DNA of 64,000 nucleotides from Alnus glutinosa (Eukaryota; Streptophyta; Magnoliopsida; Fagales; Betulaceae), in assembly GCF_958979055.1 (NCBI RefSeq), contig NC_084886.1, forward strand, positions 49,745,654-49,809,653, written 5' to 3'. Below the pieces are notes generated by a model. That model had not been told where the DNA came from. It worked only from the letters and a program-made list of their open reading frames with translations, and searched no databases. The translations under genes were made by a program, and so were the position numbers. This document shows positions 46,085 to 56,269 of the stretch, one piece after another (the first letter of the stretch is position 1; every line of letters begins with the position of its first letter).

Positions 46085-47285
46085 TCTGTGGTAGCACGGC
46101 AATTAACAAGCATTGTGAAATAAATGACACCAATTAGTTTGTGACTTTTTTTAGTGAATGGTGTCGTTTAAAAAATGTCATTAAAAAATGCCCAGCTTTT
46201 TTTTTGTAGTATGGGTATGAGGCCTAGAATTTTCAACCCATAAATTTGTTAGTAAGCCATTTAAAGAAGGTGGTTTTTTCAATAGAAAATTGGGGGGGCC
46301 CAGGAATCGCCAAAAGGCCTACACAATAACAAAAATAGCCAAGGCCCCCCTTTTCCTAAGAGACCAATAGCCTTTTTAGAAGGTACTGGCCAATGCTCCC
46401 TCATGACGGGCCGCGGGGGTTGCAGATCTGAGGTGTAGGCCACGCACAACCGGCCCTCGGCAAGCAGCCCACCCGAGTGTAGCATAATCCAAAGCATCGA
46501 CAGAAAAGGAAGTGAACTGAAAAAAAAAAAAAAAACTATTTGATGGTTTAAATTTTATTTTATTGTGTCTAATATGGTAACACATTCATTATGATACAAT
46601 ATATACATTATTACTTAATAAATGTAATGTAAACGGACATGTTAATTTATAAAAAACTTTAGTTAAAAGTTGTAATAAAAGTAACTTACAACTTTAGAAC
46701 TTTAGTTAAATCATGATTCATTGATTTGGCATGCCGATCTATGTTGAGAGTAAATACCCCATAAAAGATTTTAGCACATTGCTAATAATTGATAATGGAA
46801 GATTTTACACCGTTCGATAAATGGTTGTTTCGTGAAATTTTTGTTTGAATAATAGTAAGAAGTTATTGACATGGTATAAAGTATAAAAAAGTTTGAAATT
46901 GATTTATAAAAAAATAAAGAAGTTTTGTTTTGTAGTGAGTTTTTTTTATTTGAATAGTAAAAAAAAAAAGATTAATCTAATATAAAAAGTTAAAAAAAAA
47001 AAAAATAGAATGTTTTGAAGTTGACTTTTTCAAAAGAAACGAAAAAGAATATAATATGGTTGCAAAACTCGGCCAATGTTACTTTATTTATAAGTGGTTT
47101 AATGTGATTAATGTTATGAATTTCTTGAAATTGATATAAATTCAAAAAGATTGTGGACTTGATTTGATGGTCGTCGCCAAGTAAACGGACAGCATAATCA
47201 ACTGCCATAAAACGTAGGCTAGAAGCAAGCTGCCTTGAGCATTGGCCAACGACCAGGACAATTAGAAGACTAAAATAAAGTGACA
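43048..47285. repeat. 3' flank block, copy 2 (partner 20168-24440)
   Basis: Collinear with the first unit through 'tttggcctatggccacc' repeats (43,770-43,990), the TGACGTTT element (45,765-46,160), the broken minus-strand frame (46,200-46,497), a MITE-like relic (46,810-47,080) and the inverted block at 47,155-47,260. No host gene is recognised. A 35-bp A-rich run at about 46,047-46,079 differs between the copies. Confidence 0.8.
45765..46160. repeat. TGACGTTT/GTGTCATAAAA repeat element, copy 2
   Basis: Counterpart of 22,905-23,300 with the same unit order; differs mainly in an expanded A-run near 46,050 and point changes. Confidence 0.5.
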
Positions 47286-47288
47286 TTA

Positions 47289-47785
47289 GAGTACTAGCAG
47301 CAGATTTTTAACTATTTTTTTTAAATTAGAAAAAATTTAGGGAATCAAACCACTTTTTTCTTTCCCTATATAAATACAATTCACAACAACTTCCTTTTAT
47401 TTTTCTTTATATATTAAAATAATATATATATATATATATTTTTTAATTTTTTTAACTTTATTCCAAAAGCAACTTTTATTTTTTCTCAATTTCTCTCTCT
47501 CATCAACATCCATCTTTATCCCTTCCAACACCCCTTCTTCATCTTCTTCTTCAAAACAACACTAGCAATTGGCACAAGACAACACAGAGAAGAAAAGGGC
47601 AAGGAGAGACAAAGAGACGATTATGCCTTTCAACCATTTTTCATATTTTTTTTTCTTCTCTCCAAATAGAGAGACAAAGAGCAAGGACAAAGACTGATTT
47701 TGTGCGCAGATCCATTTTCTTCTCTTTATCTGCCCAGCCCTTGATTTGGTATTCCAAAGAGTGTATACCAAAAGGAAGCAAAAAT

Positions 47786-47816
<31 letters not shown>

Positions 47817-48100
47817 TGGAGATTCAGAATAGAAAGGAAGATGAAGCGAAACATAGGGGTAAAAAAAAAAAAACAAACGATAAATGATTCAGAATAAAAG
47901 GACGCGTGAGAGGAGAGAGAGCGCTTTCTTTATCATTATATTAAGCATTGGGTAGCTACAGTGGTATCCAATACATTGGGTAGCACTGTAGCTACCCAAG
48001 GAAGGAGCCCTAAAATAAGGCAACTGCTGTGATGCCATTTTTTGAAATTTTCCCTATTTTAGGGAAGGAACCACATATAGGGCATCTGCTACTAGTGCTC
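47289..48100. mobile_element. Harbinger-type MITE (812 bp) in an orphan promoter
   Basis: Left end GAGTACTAGCAGCAGAT and right end ATCTGCTACTAGTGCTC pair with two mismatches; TTA flanks both sides (47286-47288, 48101-48103). The paralogue at about 24,445 shows the unfilled site ('gttgacccttacatgcaaac'), so the insertion is younger than the duplication. A GA repeat lies inside at 47,786-47,811. Inner open frames lack domains. Confidence 0.85.
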
Positions 48101-48103
48101 TTA

Positions 48104-48707
48104 CATGCAAACTTATGCAAGAAGTTAATAGGGAAGAGATATTATAGGTCACAACTTTTGTATAATTTTAATAATTTTTTAATAATTGAATATTTACGAC
48201 TCACATGTACAAAAACAAATTAAATGGTTAGTTTAAAAAAAAGTTGTTGAAGTTATACAAAAGTTATGTTAAGAGTTATACAATAGTCATTTCTCTCTAA
48301 TAAATATGAGTAATAATTCACTACCACTCAAAGATACCACTTTTCACCTTATCTATGTAGTAAGGTGGCCCCTCACTTAAAAATAAATAAAAAAACTCAA
48401 AAGGTAATGGGGGACCACATTGTCATATAGACAAGGTGGTGAAAAGTGATATTTTTGGATAATGGTGAATCATTACTCAATAAATATATTGTTGAAGTTT
48501 AATATATGAGATGTGATACATTGCTACCCTAAAACACAACTCATGACTACTTTTGTTCACGTGTCAATTTTTATTTTTATTTTTTAGGAAAAGAAAAACC
48601 TTAAAACTAGTTAGGAGACCACCTAGCTACAAAGGTAAGGTGATAAAAAGATTTTCTTGAGGTTGCAAAAGATCATATCTCTTAAAATATCGTACATATA
48701 TATATAT
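48104..48707. repeat. Continuation of unit 2 flank (partner 24,455-25,010)
   Basis: AT-rich DNA paralogous to the stretch before NAC-3, ending at an AT run at about 48,690-48,710 where similarity is lost and retrotransposon-like sequence begins. Confidence 0.6.
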
Positions 48708-49056
48708 ATATAACATTGGGTGGGATCCACACATATGGGTTTCTATGTATGCTGACACTTGAGAGATATTATAGACATATCAAATCCTCTTTAAGAAGAG
48801 AAGCCTAATTTACCTCTCCAGTTTTAAAAGGAAAAAATCGGGGCTTTAGCCTAAAGAAAGAGAGCTTTTTGTGTGCTCACCATGGCCTGGATAATGCCAA
48901 AAACACTACTCGAGCTACACATTCCCTCTCTATCAATATCAGTTTGAGTTTCAGAGCCCGTCGGGGCTGATTTGATTTACTTCGAGAGCTTACAGCATAT
49001 AGGTGTCATACCGAATGAGTTCACTAACTTGAGGAACTTGATGGATATTGATTCAA

Positions 49057-49093
<37 letters not shown>

Positions 49094-49599
49094 TAAATTA
49101 TTCCGAGGAGTGAGTGCAGTGTAAACTCCGAGGTGTTTTATCCTAAGGTGGCAACCCTCCGAAAAGTTAGATCCGATGATATTTTACCGAGGACAAAAGA
49201 TAAATATAAGAGTGTTCTACTGAGGAGAAAAGCTAGACTCGAGGGTGTTCTACCAAGGCGAAAAGTATGTACCGAGATGACACATACCGAGAGTATAATT
49301 CCGAGGGTTCTATCCCGAGGACTCTATGCCCGAGCTTCTAGTTCCAAATGGCACACTCCAAGGACCCCTCCAGATTTGCCATCCTCCGAAGTGCTCAGTC
49401 ACGTGCTGAGTGACCAATTCGAACCGAGAGTCCAGCTTGAGGAACTCTCCCAAAGAGCCCCATATCGAGTGGCATGCAAGATAAGGAACTCCAAGTAAGA
49501 CAGTTCATCTTCATCGAATTCACCAAATAAGTTCATACCTTCTTTTACAAACATGATTTATGTTACAACAAGGATAAATGTTGGTTCTTATTTTATCAA

Positions 49600-49656
<57 letters not shown>

Positions 49657-50110
49657 TGCTCTTGTACGCTTTGCCGAAAAATATATATATATTGATAAAA
49701 TAAGACTCCTGCGCTATTGCAATAATTAATGTTTGATGATTCCTGATGAAAATTGCCTCTTCATCACGGATCTTTCATAAAAAATTGGATTGTTGTATTA
49801 AGCGAAATAGACTCATGTGTTGAGACCTCACTCTTGTTGTGAGTGCAAGGATCATAGAATCATCCCAACGGATGACAAAAGAATATAGTGCCACTGTGCA
49901 TTCTGCTATTCGATTTTAGTATATGCAGTACTTTGTTAACCCTTTTCGCAGAAAGATGCAGGGAGACAGTTCCTACAACAAATCGTACAAGGAAAGTCTC
50001 TTGGTTAGTCCAACACCGAGAGCCAGGAAGACAACCCTGTAGAGAAAACAAGGAAAGCCTCCTCAGTTAGTCCAACACCAAGAGCAAGGAAGAACAGACA
50101 GTTCCCAGGT
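48708..50110. mobile_element. Retrotransposon-derived sequence, unclassified
   Basis: GC content rises and sequence shared with the other units stops. 'tttgagtttcagagcccgtc' (48,942-48,961) resembles the U5 end of plant Gypsy LTRs. 49,115-49,500 is rich in 'ccgagg' words and open for about 120 codons without a domain. (AT)n occupies 49,602-49,653. No gag, protease, RT or integrase is recognised. Confidence 0.35.
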
Positions 50111-50280
50111 ACTAAATGATCATTTTTGGAGAAGTTTGATGAAGAAGTGATTTTACTCTGTTTCGGACTGCCCACCTCGAACGACTTAGCCTGCGGTCGC
50201 GGACTAATGTTATGGGGGGTAGCTCAACAAAGATGAAGACACACTCGGCTCCCTTCCTCAAATGACTCGAAAGAGTTATA

Positions 50281-50755
50281 GAAGGGATACCTAGGGAAGA
50301 ATCCGCCCGAATCCTTTCATCGGACAACCCGAAAGGGTCATGGAAATGATACAAAGGGAAGAAGCTCCTCGGTTGGGGGTTTCCGAAGGGATAAGGTTAA
50401 GGATATCCAGATAAGAATCCACTCGAATCCTTTCCTCGGACAACCCGAAAAGGTCATGGAAAGGATACAAAGGGAAGAAACCCCTCGGTTAGGGGTTTCC
50501 GAAGGGATAAGGTTAAGGATATCCAGATAAGAATCCTCCCGAATCCTTTCCTCGGACAACCTGAAAGGGTCATGGAAATGATACAAAGGGAAGAAACCCC
50601 TCGGTTGGGGTTTCCGGAGGGATAAGGTTAAGGATATCGAGGAAAGAATCCGCCCGAATCCTTTCCTCGAACAACCTGAAAGGGTCATGGAAAGGATACA
50701 AAGGGAAGAAACCCCTCGATTTGGGGTTTCCGAAGGATAAGGATAAGGATAATCT
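50281..50755. repeat. Tandem array, four units of about 120 bp
   Basis: Units start with 'gaatccgcccgaatcctttc' and contain 'caacccgaaagggtcatgg', 'gatacaaagggaagaa', 'ctcggttgggg' and 'gataaggttaaggatat'. The minus-strand open frames seen here are the repeat read in phase, not genes. Confidence 0.85.
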
Positions 50756-51049
50756 AAGGCTTCATCATTACAATATATGGCTCCTCAAAGACCGAGATAA
50801 AGGCAAAATTCACCAAAGTTGATTCAAGCTCTTGTGCAGAAATCTCGCAAGAAGAGGCTCAAACTTAAAAGGGATACCCAGGTACTTGACTATCTGCCTC
50901 GAACGACTTAGCCCGCGGTCGCGGACTAAAGTTATGGGGGGTAGCTCAGGGAAGATAAAGCTGCTGCAAAAGAAGGTAAAACTCAGCGACCTGACTACCC
51001 ACCTCGAACGACCTAGCCTGTAGTCGCAGACTAAAGTTATGGGGGATAG

Positions 51050-51460
51050 CTCAGTAAGGTAAAGTTCCAGGAAGATAAAACTTCAGAATGATAAAGCTTC
51101 AGGAAGATAAAGCTTCAGATAGGTAAAGCTTCAGGAAGATAAAGCTTCAGAAAGGTAAACAATAAGGTAAAGATTCAGGAAGATAAAGGTTCAAGAAGAT
51201 AAAGTTTCAGGAAGGTAAACATGAAGATAAAGCTTCAAGAAGAAAAAGGTTCAGGATGACAAAGCTTTAGGATGACAAAGCTTCAGGAAGATAAAGCTTC
51301 AGAAAGGTAAACAATAAGGTAAAGATTCAGGAAGATAAAGCTTCAAGAAGATAAAGTTTCTGGAAGATAAAGTTTCAGGGAGACAAAGCTTTAGGAAGAT
51401 AAAGTTTCAGGATGACAAAGCTTCAAGATGACAAAGCTTCAGGAAGCATCTTCCAGGATA
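51050..51460. repeat. Short tandem array, AAAGCTTCAGGAAGAT type
   Basis: About 22 imperfect units of 16-19 bp (AAAGCTTCAGGAAGAT and variants such as AAAGTTTCAGGAAGGT), with a higher-order repeat 'gaaaggtaaacaataaggt' at about 51,148 and 51,300. Confidence 0.9.
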
Positions 51461-52242
51461 CCAAGATGACTTAACTATCCGCCTCGAACGACTTGGCCCG
51501 CGGTCGCGGACTAAAGTTATGGGGGGTAGCTCAACAAAGTTAAAGCTTCTACAAAGGGAAAATCACCGAAGCAGCACCAAGCTCTCGGATTAAGATCTTT
51601 CAGGAGCAGCTCGGACAAAAATATGGGGAGACAACCCTTACAACAAACCTTACGGGGAGACAACCCCTATAACAAACCATATGGGGATACCACCTTTACA
51701 AAAAAAAAACCCAAGTAAGTTCATCGATTCTAAAAAGATTTTTGAAGCAAAAGATTTTTCCCTCCTAGTCCCGGAGGTCGAAACAAAAAGATTTTTTCCC
51801 TCCTAGTCCTGGAGGTCGAAACAAAAAAAATTTTGAAACAAAAGATTTCTCCCTCCTAGTCACAAAGGCCAAAACAAAAAATCTTTTCCTCCTAGTCTCA
51901 GAGGTTGAACAAAAGATTTCCTATCCTCCTTGGAGTTAACTTACGCAAACTGATTGTTTGTTCAAGTTATTAGAGAATAAGTCAGAATTGATTTGTTATG
52001 GAAAGTTTTTCCATAACAAAGAATTCAAACATTACAAAGTTCAAAAATAAAGATATTCACAGGTAAGACCAAGCTAGATGGTGTTCAGATCAGAAGATTC
52101 GGTACGCCAAGCACAGAACCTCGGGCAACTAGAAGCCCCTAGCTGTTTTAAGTCTCGGACAACCAAAGCCTTAGTGCCAGTCTGAGCCTCCGAAGCCGCC
52201 AAGAGAGATTTTTGTGGAAGCGGTCTGCGAAGCACTATCGAT
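51461..52242. mobile_element. Retroelement-derived sequence between array and LTR
   Basis: Contains repeated 'ggggagacaacccttacaac' words (51,631-51,690) and four copies of 'ccctcctagtc(cc)ggaggtc' (51,760-51,910). No coding domain is recognised. Confidence 0.4.
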
Positions 52243-53463
52243 TGTTAGTATTTTGGTCTTATTCTGTATTTGGACAAAATCACTTATGTGTAATGATGCG
52301 GTAAACAGGGATTCCACTTTCAGAGTGATGAGAAGAATTTCAAGTTCCCTGTCAGCCGTTCGGACGATGTGTCATCCCGTCCAGACGCCCATCTGTCTAC
52401 TGCTCCATCCATCCGGACCACGTGTCATTCCGTCCGGACATCAAATAGACAAGCATCATCTGTCCGGACGACGTGCTTCTTCCGTCCGGACACCTACATC
52501 GTATCGAGAAGCTTCTGTGCCAGCTTGCTTCGTCTGGACGTTTCAGCAGCACGTCCGGACGCCTATCAGTTCTCGAACAGTTCACTGATTCTTTCCAAGT
52601 TCGGGAAGATCAATCAACCGTCCGGACGTTGTGGTATCCCGTCCGGACGCGTATCTCCATAAGGCAAGAATCGCAGTTCAAAATGAACCATCCGGACATC
52701 TGACAGTTGTGGTCCGGACGCTGGTGCATCGCATATGGTAACTGTCGATTCGACTTCAACCGTCTGGACGTCTCCCCCTCATGGTCCGGACTCACGCACA
52801 TTAGATATGAAAATTGTGTGTTAAAGTTTAGCCGTTCGAACGCTCCTACCCCATGGTCCGGACGCGCGAAGCCTGTTATGAAAATTACTTGCAGCAGACG
52901 TGTGTCCATCTGGGCGATCGAGCCATCCAGTTCGGACGATGTTCTTATACAGGAAAGATTTCTCCGCGAAAATTTCAAAAAATCCTGTCGCACAGTTGTC
53001 CGTCCGGACGGCTCCCAGGCATTCTTTTGCTTGACGCCCATTCTGACCCCCAGCCTATAAATAGGGTCCCTTGGGCACTTAGAGCTGCGAGAATTCGGTG
53101 TGAATTCCATTAGAGCTCAGAGACGTGATATCTCCTCTAAAGCCGTTTTTCAAGTGTTTTGTGCTGTAAACCGAAGTCTATCTTAGAGGTCGGCTCTAAG
53201 GTAAGGAGTTCCATTGAAGACCCCTTCAGGTAGGTGAACCTGGTTAGGAAGCATTCGTGTTGGGTTACACGTCAGAGATCAAGGTACGACCACTGTATCG
53301 GTACATGTGAGTGTTACTATCTTGTATCTAGCTTTGTCTTCTGAATAGTGGAATTCCTGGGTTTGGCTGCCCCGGAGTGGTTTTTCTCTTAACTGAGTTT
53401 CCACTTCGTCAACAAAAATCTCTGTGTCATTTACTTTCCGATGTGCTTAAATTTTTGTTGACA
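52243..53463 (+). mobile_element. Copia-like LTR with TCCGGAC palindrome array
   Basis: Begins TGTTAGTATTTTGG, a start common in plant Copia LTRs. 52,358-53,015 carries about eighteen GTCCGGACG-like words. A TATA-type 'cctataaatagggtcc' lies at 53,054-53,069. The U5-like part contains 'gtttggctgccccggagtgg' and 'ttttgttgaca' near 53,463. No second LTR, primer site or protein domain is seen, so it is a solo or truncated LTR. The right border is uncertain (53,463 or up to about 53,506). Confidence 0.55.
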
Positions 53464-53973
53464 CTTGTTGCACACACTTTACTTTTAGAAGTCATTTCAA
53501 TTTTTCACCGATGAAGAAGCTTCGGGTATGTTAAGCCATTTTCTTCAACGGTTTACGCTTTTTTGTCAGACAGAACCTTGATCTCAGGAAAGTTGTACGC
53601 AAAGTGTTCTCTCAGAGTGGCATTTCACCACGATCTTAGTGAAATCAACTACAACAGTCCGATCCATCTCCTACCGAGAGTAGGAGATCATCTTCACAAC
53701 TTTGGCCCGACCGACAATATTATGTAGAGGCACTTATGAAAAAGATATCTATGGGAGTTGCTATTAGTACTCCAACATATCACAAGTGTCCAAGAATTGA
53801 ATTGGCATCCATCAGGTCGGACGCCACTCCAAAGATTCAAGGCATTATTCGTCATAATTACTTTGAAAGAGGCGGCAATTGTCAAATACAGATTATGGAA
53901 GATCCAGATTCAGAAATTGAGGTACTTAATTCTCTTACATTCTAAATTCAAATAAGACAATTGGGGGGGTAAC
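53464..53973 (+). mobile_element. 3' internal end of a Gypsy-type element with polypurine tract
   Basis: Non-coding-looking sequence ends in TTGGGGGGGTAAC (53,961-53,973) directly before an LTR start, the layout of a polypurine tract. No Gypsy protein domain is found in this remnant. Confidence 0.5.
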
Positions 53974-54565
53974 TGTTGGAGAAATAATCAGCTCCAAAGA
54001 CACGTGGGCCTAAGGTAGTATCGGGGGCCGAGCCCATCGGGTTGGCCCGACCAGATCAGACCTAAGTACAAGACCATTCGTTATCTCAAAAAAGACGCAT
54101 ATCCCGAGTATATCAAGATAAGACTTTTATCCCATCAAATATGTGTTAGGGTACCTAATAGTATGACATCAATTGAAGAGGTAGTGTCCTATCCAGTTTG
54201 GACTCTACTACCTAATTTGAATTCTATGAATATAAGATTAAAGACTACATGATCTAGGACGCAGACTCCTAATCAAATTATGCTCCAAGTATTCTAGCAG
54301 TTTTATAACTGTGAACAGTGAGCCTATAAATAAGACCACTACGCCAAGTATTTGGTAGATGCAGATTCTCTAAGCTTTGAGATTATTGATACTTTTCAGA
54401 AAATAAATAGTTTGAACTGACTTAGGCATCGGAGTGGGGGTACGGTCGGCACCCCCGATTAGCCGACGAACCATTTATTATTTTGCAAATTACGAGGAGA
54501 ACGAATATCAAGGAAGGCGACGAATCACAAGGCAATACGTCACCGTACTGAAAATTGTACCAACA
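53974..54565 (+). mobile_element. 3' LTR (592 bp) joined to NAC-5 codon 5
   Basis: Starts TGTTGGAG and ends CCAACA (perfect inverted tips), with the polypurine tract before it and 'gaactgacttaggcatcgga' (54,415-54,434), a U5 motif of plant Gypsy LTRs. 'gagcctataaataagacc' (54,321-54,338) is its TATA region. The next base after CCAACA is the T of TCTTTG in NAC exon 1. The matching 5' LTR and the NAC-5 start and promoter are not in the window. Confidence 0.8.
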
Positions 54566-56240
54566 TCTTTGAATCTGCCATGGGGGTTCAGGTTCTGTCT
54601 GACGGACGTGGAACGCATCGACCACTTCTTGAGGTCAAAGATCACTGGGAATGACCAAAATCTTCACTTTATTTCCGAACTTCATTTCTTCAAACGGGAG
54701 CCCTGGGATTTGCCAGGTGATCTGTTTACCACTCACTTCCGTTCTGTATATAATTTTACTTTATTTAAATTTTTTAAAAGACACGTTAATGTTGACTTCA
54801 TAAATACAGTTAAATGTATTGCACTAACTTTAAATTTTGATTATAAAACTGATATTATCAATTCTATTCAATTTTTATCTCATAATATTGATGTGACAGT
54901 TCTAACTAACTATTGTTCAGTCCGTACTAAAATAAATAAAAAATTTAGGAGTTAGTTGATGTTAGAGAATAAAGAGCCGTTGTAACATATCAAGAATATC
55001 TTCTGATTTCCTCAATATTTTCCACTTTACTATTTCATGATTGTGTGCCATGATTAGTAGGATGTGCTCCCCTCTATTAGCCTATATATTCATATATTTT
55101 GTAATCAAAAGCACTTAATGAAATAAGAAGCAATGTAGCGTTTTCTCTCTTTTGTGTTCCCCTCTTCTTCCCTTCTATCTCTTTTATTTTATTTTACAGT
55201 TGAGATTACCACATTAACATTGTGAGATATTTATGTAATAAAAATAAAGCATATAACATTATTTAGCCTTTGAAATAAGCATTACTTTAATAGATTTCCT
55301 CATGGCTTACCAAATATATGAGAGTAATACTAGAAATTACATTTTTATTTTATAAAAGTTGAGCATCTCAATTTTTATTTGATCAGATGAGTTCAATAAG
55401 TAGTCTTTCACAATTACCTGCCCGAATTCTCTCAAATTCGGACAAATAATTTGAGAGGATTCTAATCGTTTGTCACTTAGGTGGTCAATTTTATTTTATT
55501 TTTGTTGTGCTCGGTGTGGTTTCTTGAAGCGTAGATTTCTCCGGCCTACAAACAAAGGATCAAGAGTGGTTCTTCTTCTCGCCACAACACCGGAATGGGA
55601 ATCAATTGAACAGAGCGACCAATGCTGGGTACTGGAAAGTGAGTGGCAACTAAGGATGTCAAAATCTGGTCCGGAGCGAGCTTGATTGGAATGAAGAAGA
55701 TACTGGTATTCTATCAGGGGCCTACTCCGAATGGCAAAATAACTGATTGGGTAATGCACGAATACCACACAACCCAGAAAGAGCTTGACGGCACCCACCC
55801 CTCTCAGGTTGGCCGGTTTCTATCTATCGATCTCGTCTTTTGTTATCATTGGCTTCATACTTCAGTTGGTGATGTTAAGTTCTCACCTTGTCGGATTAAC
55901 TTTATGCAGAAAAGCTTTGTCCTATGTCGTTTATTCAAGAAACCAATCAAGGGTAGCAAAGATGGACCTGCCAAGTCTAGACCAGCAGTACTGGAAGGGA
56001 AAGCTGAAGATCAGTCTGAAAATTGTAATGGAATTATATATGACACTACAGCATCTAAATTTGAGAGAATCTGTTTTGATTGATGTTGGGGCTGCTGCTT
56101 ATTGTCTCAAATATGCTTGTCTTCTGTAATCTTAACACATATATAGCAACTATTGAGTGTAGTTACAGCAACTATAATGCTTACACTGCAGAGAATCAAG
56201 TGGCAGGAATGGTAGAAGTGATAGCTAAAGATCGAGGTGA
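54566..56240 (+). pseudogene. NAC-5: decapitated and frameshifted NAC pseudogene
   Basis: The closest relative is NAC-3. Exon 1 begins at its fifth codon (54566), directly after the LTR, and ends at 54716 (SLNLPWGFRFCLTDVERIDHF). PRG to PWG, CPT to CLT and ELI to ERI are changes at conserved sites. No in-frame ATG exists upstream, though the frame is open about 130 bp into the LTR. Intron 1 is swollen to 818 bp by a solo LTR. Exon 2 (55535-55807) has a 4-bp CTAA insertion at about 55,650 that makes a TAA and shifts the frame. Exon 3 (55910-56083) stops at the same place as in NAC-3, and its relic [20 protein letters not shown] continues to about 56,240. It cannot make a NAC protein. Confidence 0.88.
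54960..55219 (+). mobile_element. Solo LTR (260 bp) in NAC-5 intron 1
   Basis: TGTTAGAG start and CACATTAACA end give inverted TGTTA/TAACA tips. Inside are 'gcctatatattcat' (TATA-like), 'aatgaaataagaagcaat' and a CT-rich tail, the usual build of short Copia LTRs. A clean 5-bp duplication could not be read. NAC-3 lacks it. Confidence 0.55.
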
Positions 56241-56269
56241 GAAAGGAATTGGGTTCATGTGGGTTATGA

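Larger units (their letters stand above)
50166..51540. repeat. Four dispersed 68-bp repeats inside retroelement DNA
   Basis: Copies begin near 50,168, 50,893, 50,998 and 51,480. Each reads 'cacctcgaacgacttagcc', 'gcggtcgcggactaa', then 'gttatggggggtagctca'. The G-run followed by TAGCTCA resembles the polypurine tract and LTR junction at 53,961-53,975, so they may be duplicated 3'-end pieces of a retroelement. Confidence 0.6.

Noticed and set aside
50112..50688. Minus-strand frames of 80 and 116 codons
   Set aside because: They read through a 120-bp tandem repeat; the peptide is itself a repeat with no recognisable domain.
50166..51540. CRISPR-like spacing of the 68-bp repeats
   Set aside because: Only four copies, irregular distances of about 725, 105 and 480 bp, in a plant retroelement; no cas genes.
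52243..53506. Solo LTR with target duplication TCGAT/CCGAT
   Set aside because: The right-hand match needs the LTR to end in TTTTTCA, which does not pair with the TGTTAG start; one mismatch also remains, so no duplication is claimed.
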